Of a DNA stretch of 64,000 nucleotides, positions 1-9,503 are shown piece after piece (the stretch's first letter is position 1; every line of letters begins with the position of its first letter). The stretch lies in contig NZ_JACHLL010000002.1 in assembly GCF_014207935.1 (NCBI RefSeq), positions 196,281-260,280 of the forward strand. The letters run 5' to 3'. A program made the position numbers and the translations under genes. Below the pieces are notes generated by a model. That model was not told the DNA's origin. It saw only the letters and a program-made list of their open reading frames with translations, and did no database searches. Origin of the DNA: Pseudomonas fluvialis. GTDB taxonomy: Bacteria; Pseudomonadota; Gammaproteobacteria; Pseudomonadales; Pseudomonadaceae.

Positions 1-199
1 TCTTGCGCAGCTCGGCTTCGAGCTGCGGATTGGGCTGACTCGGTGCTGCCGCCGGCATTGGGTAATCCAGTGCAGCAGTCAGCTCCACGCCGCCGGCAAC
101 CCGACGATTGCCAATGATGGCCGCATCGGCGCCCAGCTCATCGCGAACCAGTTTCATGGCTTGACGCATATCGGCGGCGAAGAAGCGTTTGACTTGCAT
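1..199 (-). CDS. flhF: Flagellar biosynthesis GTPase FlhF, N-terminal part (cut by window edge)
   Basis: Only the first 66 codons are in the window; the gene continues past position 1. The protein begins MQVKRFFAADMRQAMKLV, the characteristic start of Pseudomonas FlhF, an SRP-type GTPase that sets polar flagellum placement. The GTPase (NG) domain lies outside the window, so only the N-terminal B-domain start is seen. ATG at 199 is 17 nt behind the flhA stop, so it is probably co-transcribed with flhA. Identification rests on the N-terminal sequence plus flhA-flhF order. Confidence 0.9.
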   Translation of the reverse strand, partial: MQVKRFFAADMRQAMKLVRDELGADAAIIGNRRVAGGVELTAALDYPMPAAAPSQPNPQLEAELRK

Positions 200-216
200 G
201 CTGTGACCTCACTGGC

Positions 217-2349
217 TCAACCGTTTTGACCAACGGTGGCAACAATCGTGACCTGTTTGTTGTCCGGAATTTCCTGGTAGGCCAGCACATGCATGCTGGG
301 TACCGCCATCCGGGCAAAGCGCGCCATCATGGCTCGAATCTGGCCGGCTACCAGGAGGATCACCGGCTTGCCGAGCATTTCCTGACGCTGCGCCGCCTCC
401 ACCAGGGAGCGCTGCAGCTTCTCGGCCATTCCGGGCTCGAGGAGAATGCCATCCTCGCTACCTTGTCCGGCCTTGTTGAGACTGTTCAGCAATATCTGTT
501 CCAACCTGGGCTCAAGAGTGATCACGGGGAGCTCCGGCTCAAGCCCCACAACGGTTTGCACGATGGCGCGACTTAGCGCGACACGCACCGCCGCGACCAT
601 GGCGGCAGGATCTTGACTCTTGCCGGCCACGTTGGCGATGGCCTCGGCGATGGTGCGAATGTCGCGCACCGGCACCTGCTCCTGCAGTAGCGCTTGCAGA
701 ACCTTAAGCAGAGTCGACAGCGACAGCATGCCCGGCACCAGCTCCTCGGCCAGCTTGGGCGAGGTCTTGGCCAGCAATTGCAGGAGCTGCTGGACTTCCT
801 CGTGGCCGATCAGCTCATGGGCATGCTTGTTCAGCACCTGATTGAGGTGGGTCGCTACTACCGTACTGGCATCCACCACCGTGTAGCCGAGCGACTGCGC
901 CTGATCGCGCAGGCCCGTCTCGATCCAGACGGCCTCCAGGCCGAACGCCGGATCTTTGGCGGCGATGCCGTTGATGGGGCCAAACACCTGCCCTGGGTTG
1001 ATTGCCAGCTCGCGGTCCGGATACACCTCGGCTTCCGCGAGGGAAACCCCCATCAGCGTCAGGCGATAGGCGTTGGGCAACAGATCGAGGTTGTCGCGGA
1101 TATGCACCGACGGCATGAGAAAGCCCAGTTCCTGGGACAGCTTCTTGCGTACCCCCTTGATGCGCGTCAGCAGCTGACCACCCTGATTGCGATCGACCAG
1201 CGGAATCAGCCGATAACCCACCTCCAGCCCGACCATGTCCACCGCCGGCACATCATCCCAGCCCAGCTCCTTGGTTTCCTGCTGGCGCTGCGCGGGCAGT
1301 TGCTCCTGCTGCAGCGTCACCGCCTTGACCTCCTCCTCTTTGGCGACCCGCTGCTTGTTGGCAATCCAGTAGGCCGCTCCGGCAGCCACCACCCCTAGGC
1401 TGATGAAGGAAAAGTGCGGCATGCCCGGCACCAGGCCCATGGCGATCATGATCGCAGCCGATACCGCCAGCGCCTTGGGCGAAGCAAACATCTGCCGGCC
1501 GACCTGGGCACCCATTTCTTCCGAGGTCGACACCCGCGTCACCATGATCGCGGCAGCCGTCGACAGCAGCAGCGAAGGGATCTGCGCCACCAGGCCGTCA
1601 CCGATGGTCAGCAGGGTGTATATCTTGCCCGCCTCAGCGAAGGCCAGGTCATGCTGCAGGACGCCGATGGCAATACCGCCGATCAGGTTGATGAACAGGA
1701 TCAGCAGGCCGGCGATGGCATCGCCGCGGACGAACTTGCTGGCACCGTCCATCGAACCGTAGAAGTCGGCCTCCTGCGAGACTTCCAGGCGCCGGCGCTT
1801 GGCTTCGGTCTGATCGATCAGGCCGGAGTTGAGGTCGGCGTCGATGGCCATCTGTTTGCCTGGCATGGCATCCAGGGTGAAGCGTGCGCTGACTTCGGAA
1901 ATCCGCCCGGCACCCTTGGTCACCACCACGAAGTTGATGATCATGAGGATGGCGAACACCACGATACCCACCACGTAGTTGCCGCCGATCACGACCTCGC
2001 CGAACGCCTGGATCACCTTGCCCGCGGCGCCATGCCCCTCCTGGCCATGCAGCAGCACCACGCGGGTCGAGGCAACGTTCAGTGCCAGCCGCAGCAGGGT
2101 TGCCGCCAGCAGCACGGTGGGGAATACGGCGAAATCCAGCGGCCGCAGCGCGTAGATCGCCACCAGCAGCACGACAATCGACAGGGCAATGCTGAAGGTG
2201 AACAACACATCGAGCAGGAACGGTGGGATCGGCAGCATGACCATGGCCAGCATGACCAGCAGCAGCAACGGAATGCCCAGGTTGCCGTGACGCAATCCCG
2301 ACAGGTTGCTGCGGACATCCCCGATAAGTTGTGCGCGATCCAGTGCCAC
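217..2349 (-). CDS. flhA: Flagellar type III export gate protein FlhA
   Basis: 710 aa, the usual FlhA length. The N-terminal half has about eight hydrophobic segments (first near residues 25-65). A cytoplasmic loop rich in charged residues carries the conserved FHIPEP-family region around residues 140-210 (AGRISEVSARFTLDAMPGKQ). The C-terminal half is the soluble docking domain for chaperone-substrate complexes. FlhA forms the nonameric ring of the export gate in the inner membrane and couples proton flow to export. It starts MALDRAQLIGDV. It is separated from flhB by 154 nt that hold a possible sigma-54 promoter, so it may start its own unit with flhF. Confidence 0.97.
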   Translation of the reverse strand: MALDRAQLIGDVRSNLSGLRHGNLGIPLLLLVMLAMVMLPIPPFLLDVLFTFSIALSIVVLLVAIYALRPLDFAVFPTVLLAATLLRLALNVASTRVVLLHGQEGHGAAGKVIQAFGEVVIGGNYVVGIVVFAILMIINFVVVTKGAGRISEVSARFTLDAMPGKQMAIDADLNSGLIDQTEAKRRRLEVSQEADFYGSMDGASKFVRGDAIAGLLILFINLIGGIAIGVLQHDLAFAEAGKIYTLLTIGDGLVAQIPSLLLSTAAAIMVTRVSTSEEMGAQVGRQMFASPKALAVSAAIMIAMGLVPGMPHFSFISLGVVAAGAAYWIANKQRVAKEEEVKAVTLQQEQLPAQRQQETKELGWDDVPAVDMVGLEVGYRLIPLVDRNQGGQLLTRIKGVRKKLSQELGFLMPSVHIRDNLDLLPNAYRLTLMGVSLAEAEVYPDRELAINPGQVFGPINGIAAKDPAFGLEAVWIETGLRDQAQSLGYTVVDASTVVATHLNQVLNKHAHELIGHEEVQQLLQLLAKTSPKLAEELVPGMLSLSTLLKVLQALLQEQVPVRDIRTIAEAIANVAGKSQDPAAMVAAVRVALSRAIVQTVVGLEPELPVITLEPRLEQILLNSLNKAGQGSEDGILLEPGMAEKLQRSLVEAAQRQEMLGKPVILLVAGQIRAMMARFARMAVPSMHVLAYQEIPDNKQVTIVATVGQNG

Positions 2350-2420
2350 GTGTTTTCCCCAGCCAATTCAATCTTTTGACGCGGAATGGCGTCATGCAGG
2401 GGTAATGGCAAGAAGCGTTC

Positions 2421-2437
2421 CACAAAGCCCAAGCCAG
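2421..2437 (-). promoter_or_regulatory. Possible sigma-54 promoter of flhA
   Basis: On the minus strand the element reads CTGGCTTGGGCTTTGTG. The -24 GG and the TTG of the -12 box have correct spacing, but the -24 box is TGGCTT instead of TGGCAC and the -12 box ends TTGTG instead of TTGCW. It lies about 70 nt before the flhA start in a gap between flhB and flhA. It is weaker than the other sigma-54 elements in this window. Confidence 0.4.
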
Positions 2438-2503
2438 CGGCAGGTCAGGCACGATACGGCTGAGCGAATGCTCGTGTTGAGGATCTGCTACGCGCGATGA
2501 GCC

Positions 2504-3643
2504 TTATTCGTCGCGACGCAGATCCGGAGGGATCGGCAGGTTGTCCGCCAGCGGCGCCGGGCGTTTGCCCTTGCCGGCCTGGTACTGCTTGATCTGATAC
2601 ACGTAGGCCAGTACCTGAGCCACCGCCAGGTAAAGGCCCGCCGGAATTTCCTGGTCCATTTCCGTGGAAAAGTACACCGCCCGCGCCAGGGCTGGCGACT
2701 CCAGCACCATGACCTTGTTCTCCTGGGCGATCTCGCGAATCTTCAGCGCCAGAAAATCTCCACCCTTGGCCAGCAATACCGGCGCGCTGCCCTTGGCCGG
2801 ATCGTACTTGAGCGCGACGGCGAAGTGGGTCGGGTTGGTGATCACCACGTCGGCCTGTGGCACCGCTTCCATCATTCGCCGCTGGGCCATCTCGCGCTGC
2901 AACTGGCGGATACGCGACTTGACCTCGGGCTTGCCCTCGCTGTCCTTGTACTCGTCGCGGACTTCCTGCTTGGTCATCATCAGCTTCTGGCGGTTGTCCC
3001 AGAGCTGGAACGGCACATCCACCGCGGCAATCAGAATCAGGCCGCAGGCCAGCCAGATCGCACTTTGCGCCACGATCAGGGCGCTGTGCTGCAACGCCGG
3101 TTCCAGCGCCTCATGCCCCAGCGCCAGCAGGTCATCCTGATCCGCCTTCAGGACCAGCAAGGCGACCCCCAGCAGCACGAAAAACTTGGCCAGCGCCTTG
3201 AGCAACTCGGCCAGTGCATGCATGGAAAACATGCGCTTGAGGCCTGCCGCCGGGTTCATCCGGCTAAACTTGGGCTGCATTGCCTGCGCCGAGAACAGCC
3301 AGCCACCCAGAGCGATGGGGCCGATGATGGAAGCGGCCAGCAAGACCACAAACAGCGGAATCAGCAAAGTGAGCGCCAGCTCGCCGGAAGCCAGCAGGTA
3401 CAGCGCCATGCTGCGTTCATCCATCACGGTATCGCGGCTGAGTTCGAAATTGGCCCGCATCAGATCGAGCAGACCGACCGCCAGACTGCCGCCGATGCTG
3501 AGCAGGGTAATGCAGCCTGCCAGCACCACCGCCAGCGTGTTGAGTTCGCGGGAACGGGCGATCTGGCCCTTCTCGCGCGATTCGCGCAGGCGTTTCTCTG
3601 TGGGTTCCTCGCTGCGGTCCTGGCCGCTTTCGCTCTCGGCCAT
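2504..3643 (-). CDS. flhB: Flagellar export switch protein FlhB
   Basis: 379 aa. Four hydrophobic segments in the N-terminal half (about residues 35-60, 85-115, 150-168, 188-212) are followed by a cytoplasmic domain with the self-cleavage motif NPTH at residues 270-273 (context VVITNPTHFAVALKY). Known family chemistry: cleavage between Asn and Pro switches export from rod/hook to filament substrates, with FliK as the ruler. The N-terminus (SEEPTEKRLRESREKGQIARS) is typical. Its start is 3 nt from the fliR stop, so it is the last gene of fliLMNOPQR-flhB. Confidence 0.97.
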   Translation of the reverse strand: MAESESGQDRSEEPTEKRLRESREKGQIARSRELNTLAVVLAGCITLLSIGGSLAVGLLDLMRANFELSRDTVMDERSMALYLLASGELALTLLIPLFVVLLAASIIGPIALGGWLFSAQAMQPKFSRMNPAAGLKRMFSMHALAELLKALAKFFVLLGVALLVLKADQDDLLALGHEALEPALQHSALIVAQSAIWLACGLILIAAVDVPFQLWDNRQKLMMTKQEVRDEYKDSEGKPEVKSRIRQLQREMAQRRMMEAVPQADVVITNPTHFAVALKYDPAKGSAPVLLAKGGDFLALKIREIAQENKVMVLESPALARAVYFSTEMDQEIPAGLYLAVAQVLAYVYQIKQYQAGKGKRPAPLADNLPIPPDLRRDE

Positions 3644-3646
3644 GGC

Positions 3647-4423
3647 TCAGCGAATCCGCGCCAGTTCGCGCAACAGGTCCAGCGCCTCGCGCAGTAGTAA
3701 CTGGAACTGACTGAGCAGATCGGCCATGCCGATCCATACGATGAATAGGCCGACCACCAGGGTCAGCGGAAAGCCGATGGAGAAGATGTTCAGCTGTGGC
3801 GCCGCACGGGTCATCACGCCAAAGGCAATGTTGACCACCAGCAAGGCAGTGATCGCCGGCAGCGCCAGCAACAACCCAGCCCCCAGTACCCAGCCCAGCT
3901 TGCCGGCCAGCAGCCAGTAGTGATCGGTGAGCAATCCCTCGCCCACCGGGATGGTTACAAAGCTCTCGGCGAGCACCTCGAACACCACCAGATGGCCATT
4001 CATCAGCAGAAACAGCAGGGTCACCAGCATCAGATAGAACTGACCGAGCACCGGCACCGAAATGCCATTGGTCGGGTCAACCATCGAGGCGAAACCCAGG
4101 CCCATCTGGGTCGAGATGATCTGCCCGGCGACAACAAAGGCGTGAAAAAACAGCTGCAGGGAGAATCCCAAGGCCACACCGATGAGCACCTGCTCGGCCA
4201 CCAGCAGGCTGCTGCGCAGGTTCAGCGCGTCCACCTCGGGCATGGCCGGCAACACCGGCACCAGCACCAGGGTGAACGCTACGGCAAAATACATCCGCAC
4301 ACGCACGGGGACCAGTTGGGTACCGATCACCGGCATGGTCATCAGCACGGCGGCGATGCGGAACAGTGGCAGCATGAAGCTGCCTACCCAACCACCAATC
4401 TGCGCATCGGTCAGGGCCAGCAT
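3647..4423 (-). CDS. fliR: Flagellar export gate protein FliR
   Basis: 258 aa, usual FliR length, mostly hydrophobic with about six membrane-spanning stretches and the conserved GLGFASMVDPTNG loop around residues 110-122. With FliP and FliQ it forms the FliP5Q4R1 helical gate inside the basal body. It is flanked by fliQ (1 nt gap) and flhB (3 nt gap). This is the canonical order for the operon. Confidence 0.96.
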   Translation of the reverse strand: MLALTDAQIGGWVGSFMLPLFRIAAVLMTMPVIGTQLVPVRVRMYFAVAFTLVLVPVLPAMPEVDALNLRSSLLVAEQVLIGVALGFSLQLFFHAFVVAGQIISTQMGLGFASMVDPTNGISVPVLGQFYLMLVTLLFLLMNGHLVVFEVLAESFVTIPVGEGLLTDHYWLLAGKLGWVLGAGLLLALPAITALLVVNIAFGVMTRAAPQLNIFSIGFPLTLVVGLFIVWIGMADLLSQFQLLLREALDLLRELARIR

Positions 4424-4424
4424 G

Positions 4425-4694
4425 TCAGCCGATCAGCTGCGGGATGTTCTGGATGAGGTTCTGCATGAAGTCGGTCAGTTGCTGGGTCAGCCAGGGCCCA
4501 GCGACGATCAGGGTCAGCAGAATCACCAGCAAACGCGGCAGAAAGCTCAGGGTCTGTTCGTTGATCTGGGTGGCGGCCTGGAACATCGCCACCAGCAGGC
4601 CGACTATCAGGCTCGGGGTGACGATCACCGCGACGATCAGAGCCGTCAGCCAGAGTGCCTCGCGAAACAGGTCAACCGCGACTTCCGGGGTCAT
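4425..4694 (-). CDS. fliQ: Flagellar export gate protein FliQ
   Basis: 89 aa, exactly the family size, with two hydrophobic hairpin segments (about residues 15-40 and 52-75) joined by the QINEQTLSF loop that is highly conserved in FliQ. Part of the FliPQR export gate. One nt separates it from fliP on one side and fliR on the other, so translation is likely coupled. Confidence 0.96.
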   Translation of the reverse strand: MTPEVAVDLFREALWLTALIVAVIVTPSLIVGLLVAMFQAATQINEQTLSFLPRLLVILLTLIVAGPWLTQQLTDFMQNLIQNIPQLIG

Positions 4695-4695
4695 C

Positions 4696-5451
4696 TCAGG
4701 TTCCTCCGAAGCTGGCGGCCAGGGTGCCCATGATCAGCGCCCAGCCATCGACCAGGACAAACAGCATGATCTTGAACGGCAGGGATACGATCAGCGGCGA
4801 CAGCATCATCATGCCCATCGCCATCAGCACGCTGGAAACCACCAGGTCGATGATCAGGAACGGGATGAAGATCATGAAGCCGATCTGGAAGGCCGTTTTC
4901 AGCTCCGAGGTGACGAACGCCGGAATCACGATGGTCAGCGGCGCCGCCTCGGGGGTGGTGATGTCGGTGCGCTTGGACAGGCGCACGAACAGCTCGAGGT
5001 CGCTGGCCCGGGTCTGCGACAGCATGAACTCTTTGAGCGGCACCTCGGCCTTGGCGATTGCCTGCTGTGCCGGCAACTGTTCATTCAAATAGGGCTGCAG
5101 CGCCTCGCTGTTAATCCGGTCAAAAACCGGCGCCATGATGAACAGGGTGAGAAACATCGCCATACCGATGAGGATCTGGTTCGACGGCGTCTGCTGCAGG
5201 CCCAGTGCCTGGCGCAGAATGGAAAACACGATGATGATGCGCGTGAAGCTGGTCATCAGCATGACGAACGCCGGAATGAAGCTCAGCGCGGTCATGATCA
5301 GCAGAATCTGCAGGCTGACCGAATACTCCTGCTGGCCGTCGGCGTTGGTCGACAGGGTAATGGCTGAGATCTTCAGCGGGTCATCGGCGCCCAGCGCCAT
5401 GGGTGCCAGAACAAGCAGCAGCAGCGCCAGCAGGGTACGCACGGCAGCCAT
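4696..5451 (-). CDS. fliP: Flagellar export gate protein FliP
   Basis: 251 aa with a cleavable signal peptide (residues 1 to about 21, ending LAPMALGA), then four hydrophobic segments. It has the family signatures [19 protein letters not shown] and the C-terminal [14 protein letters not shown]. It is the main subunit of the export gate. The start codon overlaps the fliO stop by one base. The position between fliO and fliQ is canonical. Confidence 0.97.
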   Translation of the reverse strand: MAAVRTLLALLLLVLAPMALGADDPLKISAITLSTNADGQQEYSVSLQILLIMTALSFIPAFVMLMTSFTRIIIVFSILRQALGLQQTPSNQILIGMAMFLTLFIMAPVFDRINSEALQPYLNEQLPAQQAIAKAEVPLKEFMLSQTRASDLELFVRLSKRTDITTPEAAPLTIVIPAFVTSELKTAFQIGFMIFIPFLIIDLVVSSVLMAMGMMMLSPLIVSLPFKIMLFVLVDGWALIMGTLAASFGGT

Positions 5452-5885
5452 CAGGTCGGGTCCTTCTGATCCTTGCCCAGCATCTCCATCAGGCGCTGGG
5501 CGAATTCGGGACTGGCCGCTTCCGCCTCGGGCAGATGCACCGGTTCCTTGAGTACATGCAGCGGACTGATCTGGCCTGGCGTCAGACCCAGCAGCACCTG
5601 CTCGGTGCCTACCTGAACCAGCAGCAAGCGCTCGCGCGGACCAATCGCCTGACTGGCCAGCAGGCGAATCAGACCATTACCGCGCATGCCGCTTTGCTGC
5701 TGCACACGGCGCAGCAGCCAGGCCAGCAGGAAGATCAGGCCGACCACCAAGCCAAGACCCAACAGCATCTGCACCACCTGCCCGGCAACGCCACTGCCAG
5801 CCGCTGCCAGCTTGGCCGGCGCCACCTCATCGGCCAGGGCCGGCCCCGTCAGCAGCCACAGGCAAAGGCTGTATTTGCTCATCAA
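5451..5885 (-). CDS. fliO: Flagellar biosynthesis protein FliO
   Basis: 144 aa. A hydrophobic N-terminus (signal-like) is followed by a membrane segment at about residues 38-62 and a basic cytoplasmic region containing the conserved [20 protein letters not shown] motif. FliO is an assembly scaffold that stabilises FliP. The start overlaps the fliN stop (ATGA, 4 nt). An ATG one codon downstream is equally possible. Confidence 0.93.
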   Translation of the reverse strand: MMSKYSLCLWLLTGPALADEVAPAKLAAAGSGVAGQVVQMLLGLGLVVGLIFLLAWLLRRVQQQSGMRGNGLIRLLASQAIGPRERLLLVQVGTEQVLLGLTPGQISPLHVLKEPVHLPEAEAASPEFAQRLMEMLGKDQKDPT

Positions 5886-6358
5886 CGCAGCTTCTTGATG
5901 CGTTCGCTCGGACTGATCACATCGGTCAGCCGGATACCGAACTTCTCGTTGACCACCACCACCTCGCCGTGGGCGATCAGTGTTCCGTTGACCAGCACAT
6001 CCAGCGGCTCGCCGGCCAGGCGATCGAGCTCGACCACCGACCCCTGATTGAGCTGCAGCAGGTTGCGGATGCTGATGTCGGTACTGCCCACTTCCATGGA
6101 AATGGTCACCGGAATATCGAGAATCACATCCAGATTCGGCCCTTCCAGACCCGCCGGTATGTTCAGCGGAGTGCCCGCACCGAACTCCTCCATCGGCGCC
6201 CGCGGCGGTGGCGGCGCACTGGGGGCAGCCGCCCCCTGATTCATCAGTGCGTCGATATCGTCCTGCGAGGCATCATCACCGGCCTCTGCCAGTGCCGCTG
6301 CCCATTCATCAGCCAGGGCCTGCTCTTCCGGTGAACTGCTTTCGTTTTCGTCTGCCAT
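5882..6358 (-). CDS. fliN: Flagellar motor switch protein FliN
   Basis: 158 aa. An acidic, Pro/Ala-rich N-terminal extension of about 70 residues precedes a SpoA/SpaO domain (about residues 75-155: LDIPVTISMEVGSTDISI ... EKFGIRLTDV). Forms the bottom of the C-ring with FliM and takes part in switching and export docking. I chose ATG 6358 because GAGGAA lies 5 nt before the adjoining GTG/ATG pair; GTG 6361 is the only upstream alternative. It follows fliM after 43 nt. Confidence 0.95.
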   Translation of the reverse strand: MADENESSSPEEQALADEWAAALAEAGDDASQDDIDALMNQGAAAPSAPPPPRAPMEEFGAGTPLNIPAGLEGPNLDVILDIPVTISMEVGSTDISIRNLLQLNQGSVVELDRLAGEPLDVLVNGTLIAHGEVVVVNEKFGIRLTDVISPSERIKKLR

Positions 6359-6401
6359 CACTATTCCTCATTCCTCGGCTGGCGAGTGCGACTGAACCCG
6401 C

Positions 6402-7373
6402 TTAGCGGGTACGCTCAACCGGTTCAAGAATCTGCAGGGCCAGATTGCCCTTGTGTGCGCCCAGTTTGACCTTGAAGGTCGGCACGCCATTGGCGCGCAC
6501 CACCATCTGCTCGGGCATTTCCACCGGGATGATATCGCCCGGCTGCATGTGCAGGATGTCGCGCAGCTTGAGCTGACGGCGTACCACCGTGGTATCCAGC
6601 GGCACTTTCACATCCAGCACGTCCTCGCGCAGCGCCTTGACCCAGCGTTCGTCCTGATCGTCGACATCCGACTGGAAGCCGGCATCGAGCATTTCGCGGA
6701 TCGGTTCGATCATCGAATACGGCAGGGTCATGTGCAGGTCACCGCCACCGCCATCCAGTTCGATGTGAAAGGTCGAGACCACCACCACCTCGCTGGGGCT
6801 GACGATGTTGGCCAGCGCCGGGTTGACCTCCGAGTTGATGTACTCGAAGTTGATGTCCAGCACCGCATGCCAGGCTTCCTTCATGTCGACGAAGGCCTGA
6901 TCCAGCACCATGCGCACCACGCGCAACTCCGTGGGGGTGAACTCGCGGCCCTCGATCTTGGCGTGGCGCCCGTCGCCACCGAAGAAGTTGTCCACCAGCT
7001 TGAACACCAGCTTGGCATCCAGAATGAACAGCGCCGTGCCGCGCAGCGGCTTCATCTTCACCAGGTTGAGGCTGGTCGGCACATACAGCGAGTGCACGTA
7101 TTCGCCGAACTTCATCACCTGCACGCCACCGACGGCGACATCGGCCGAACGGCGCAGCAGATTGAACATGCTGATGCGGGTGTAACGGGCGAAACGCTCG
7201 TTGATCATCTCCAGGGTCGGCATGCGGCCACGGACGATGCGGTCCTGGCTGGTCAGGTCATAGGACTTGATCGTGCCCGGCTCGGCATCGTTTTCCGTTT
7301 CGACCAGGCCGTCGTCGACGCCGTGCAGTAGCGCGTCGATCTCGTCCTGGGAAAGCAGATCCTGCACTGCCAT
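6402..7373 (-). CDS. fliM: Flagellar motor switch protein FliM
   Basis: 323 aa. The N-terminal LSQDEIDALLHG (residues 7-18) is the conserved peptide that binds phosphorylated CheY. A CheC-like middle domain and a C-terminal SpoA domain follow. It sits between FliG and FliN in the C-ring and transmits the chemotaxis signal to rotor reversal. It lies 9 nt after the fliL stop in the same operon. Confidence 0.97.
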   Translation of the reverse strand: MAVQDLLSQDEIDALLHGVDDGLVETENDAEPGTIKSYDLTSQDRIVRGRMPTLEMINERFARYTRISMFNLLRRSADVAVGGVQVMKFGEYVHSLYVPTSLNLVKMKPLRGTALFILDAKLVFKLVDNFFGGDGRHAKIEGREFTPTELRVVRMVLDQAFVDMKEAWHAVLDINFEYINSEVNPALANIVSPSEVVVVSTFHIELDGGGGDLHMTLPYSMIEPIREMLDAGFQSDVDDQDERWVKALREDVLDVKVPLDTTVVRRQLKLRDILHMQPGDIIPVEMPEQMVVRANGVPTFKVKLGAHKGNLALQILEPVERTR

Positions 7374-7382
7374 GACTAACCC

Positions 7383-7922
7383 CTATTGCAGTACGAAATT
7401 GGTAAACAGCACCTGCTCGATGACCAGCTCGCCAATTTCCTTCTTGGCCAGCTCTTGCACCGTGGCCGTCGCCTGCTGGCGCAGCATTTCCTTGCCCACC
7501 GGTGTCAGCAGGCTGGCGAAGTCCTGGGAAGAAAACAGCATGACCAGACGATTGCGGATCAGCGGCATATGCGCATTCAGCGCTTCCATCTGTTTCTCGT
7601 CACGCCCCATCAGACTGACCGTCACCTGCATGTAACGTTGGCGGCCGGCATGGTTGAAATTGACCACGAAGGCGGGTGCGATGAACTGATAAATGGCTTC
7701 TTTCTTCTTCGCGGTCTTTTCCTCACCCTCAGCGACAGCGGCTTCTTCCTTCGCGGCCTCGGCCTTCTTGTCGCCCTTGCCGCCCAGCAGGAACCAGGTC
7801 GCGCCTACCGATGCGCCGATGACCAGCAGCAAGGCCACCACCACGATGATGATGAGCTTGAGCCTGCTCTTGCCCGCGGGCGCGCCCTCGGCGGCGTCCT
7901 GGGGTGCTTCTTTCTTTGCCAT
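7383..7922 (-). CDS. fliL: Flagellar basal body-associated protein FliL
   Basis: 179 aa. A Lys/Ala-rich cytoplasmic N-terminus, one membrane segment (about residues 23-48, LIIIVVVALLLVIGASVGAT) and a periplasmic domain that ends FTNFVLQ as in the family. It supports stator function around the rotor. It is the first gene of the fliLMNOPQR-flhB operon, downstream of a clear sigma-54 element at 7973-7989. Confidence 0.95.
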   Translation of the reverse strand: MAKKEAPQDAAEGAPAGKSRLKLIIIVVVALLLVIGASVGATWFLLGGKGDKKAEAAKEEAAVAEGEEKTAKKKEAIYQFIAPAFVVNFNHAGRQRYMQVTVSLMGRDEKQMEALNAHMPLIRNRLVMLFSSQDFASLLTPVGKEMLRQQATATVQELAKKEIGELVIEQVLFTNFVLQ

Positions 7923-7972
7923 GCCAAATTCCCGTCACTGATCGCTCGAATAAGCGTCCGCCATTCAGTCAG

Positions 7973-7989
7973 AGCAAGTGTTATGCCAG
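7973..7989 (-). promoter_or_regulatory. Sigma-54 promoter of the fliLMNOPQR-flhB operon
   Basis: Minus-strand sequence CTGGCATAACACTTGCT fits the -24/-12 pattern YTGGCA-N6-TTGCW. It lies about 50 nt before the fliL start, in the fliK-fliL gap. Flagellar sigma-54 promoters in this genus depend on FleQ, encoded in this window. Confidence 0.8.
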
Positions 7990-8026
7990 CCAGCGGCATT
8001 GCTCTCCCACAAGACGGACACAGACA

Positions 8027-8048
8027 AACCGCTGCAAGAGCAGCGGTT
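8027..8048 (-). terminator. Hairpin after fliK
   Basis: Perfect 9-bp stem with a 4-nt loop (AACCGCTGC / GCAGCGGTT), 35 nt after the fliK stop. On the minus strand it is followed by TTTGTCTGT, a weak T tract. It probably separates fliK transcription from the fliL promoter just downstream. Confidence 0.5.
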
Positions 8049-8082
8049 CATTGTGCCTATTCTAGATCAGCACTGCAGCGAA

Positions 8083-9426
8083 TCAGGCATAGAAGTCGAC
8101 CAGTCCCGGTGCACCACCGGCCAGGCGCGAGCGAATATCCAGATGCCCCTGAGCGACCAGCGGCTCACTACCGAGCCCGTCATCGTCGCTCTGCCGGCCC
8201 GAACCACGCCCCTGTTCCTCGGCCTGCTGCCCCTGCCAGCCACGATTGAGCGACTGATCGGAAACATTCACATCGAGCTGCCCCATGCCCTGCTGGGCAA
8301 AGAGTTCACGCAGGCGATGCAGCTGACCTTCCAGCGCATCGCGCACCGATGCATGGGGGCTGGCAAACGTCACCTGCGCCTGATCCGACTGCAGATTGAT
8401 GCGCACCTCCAGGCGCCCCAGCTCAGCAGGATCCAGCTGGATCTCAGCACTTTTCAGGTTCTGACTGGACAGCCACATGACGCGATCGACTACCGCCTCG
8501 CTCATGCCCGTGGCATGCAGCGCCACGGCCTGCCCCGGCACCAGCGCACTCGCCGCCCGCCCGGTCTGCTGGGTTATCGCCTGAGCCAGCATGTTCAGCT
8601 TGCCGGCGAAACTTTCCGGCAGACTGTCAGCCTTGCGCTCGCTCGCCACTTCCAGTGTTTCAGCGCCCAGATCGAGCACGCTGGCCTCGGCCGACTCGCC
8701 CTCAAGCGCGACGCCCTCACCCTGTACCTGCAGCTTGGCCATGGCCTGGGCAAACAGCGCCGCCGGCTGGCTGGCGGCGGCCGGCGTGGTTGCATTTTGT
8801 CCCGCACTATTGCCGGTACTTTTGCCGGCCTCGCCCTGCAGCTCTAGCTGCACATCGGCCAGACTGTTCAACGCATCGATCTGCGGGTCATGGCTGGCTA
8901 GGGTCATGCTGGCCGGTGCCGCACCGCCCAGGCCTGCCGACGCAGTCAAGGTCGTCGCCACACTGATCGCCTGGGTCACAGCGGTAGTCAGTAATGGCGC
9001 GCTCTCCTGGGTCAGCTCAGCGCCTTCGGGCAGAGCCTCGTCTGGCGTCGCGGCAACGTCGACATTCTGCCCGAGCCCCAGCAACAGCAGAGGATCCTCG
9101 CTCGGCGGCGCGGTCTGCGCTTCCCCCTCGCTTACCGCTTCGGCCGGCAAGGGCTTGCCGCTGTCGGCAACTGCGACACCCGCTTCGCCGCACTCGGCAC
9201 TGGCGCTCGATTCATCGACAGGTTCGTCCCGGCCTTCATCGGCCGGCCGGGCCGCGGCATCCTTGCGTGCCGCAGGCGCTGCCTCGCGCTCGCGCTCATA
9301 GACACGGGCAAAGCTGGAAGGCGCGTCATTACTGGGCTGCTCATGCCGCGCCGGCGCGCGCGCGGGCGCCTGGCGGGCCTTGATATCAGGCGTAACCTGC
9401 AGCAGAAGATCAGGTGCGACGGACAT
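8083..9426 (-). CDS. fliK: Flagellar hook-length control protein FliK
   Basis: 447 aa. A long low-complexity Ala/Glu/Ser-rich N-terminal and middle region precedes the conserved C-terminal hook-length domain (about residues 315-405; IQLDPAELGRLEVRI, then a region ending LRELFAQQGMGQLDV). FliK is secreted, measures hook length and triggers the FlhB specificity switch. Start chosen at ATG 9426 (MSVAPDLL) because CGGAGAG lies 6 nt before it; an in-frame codon 18 residues upstream lacks such a site. It is separated from the hptB-like gene by 77 nt. Confidence 0.93.
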   Translation of the reverse strand: MSVAPDLLLQVTPDIKARQAPARAPARHEQPSNDAPSSFARVYEREREAAPAARKDAAARPADEGRDEPVDESSASAECGEAGVAVADSGKPLPAEAVSEGEAQTAPPSEDPLLLLGLGQNVDVAATPDEALPEGAELTQESAPLLTTAVTQAISVATTLTASAGLGGAAPASMTLASHDPQIDALNSLADVQLELQGEAGKSTGNSAGQNATTPAAASQPAALFAQAMAKLQVQGEGVALEGESAEASVLDLGAETLEVASERKADSLPESFAGKLNMLAQAITQQTGRAASALVPGQAVALHATGMSEAVVDRVMWLSSQNLKSAEIQLDPAELGRLEVRINLQSDQAQVTFASPHASVRDALEGQLHRLRELFAQQGMGQLDVNVSDQSLNRGWQGQQAEEQGRGSGRQSDDDGLGSEPLVAQGHLDIRSRLAGGAPGLVDFYA

Positions 9427-9503
9427 GGGCACTCTCCGTTCAATGGGTTGGTGACGGGAGAGTTGCAAGGGGTGGGCCAATCAGCCGAAAGCCGCCCACT
9501 GTT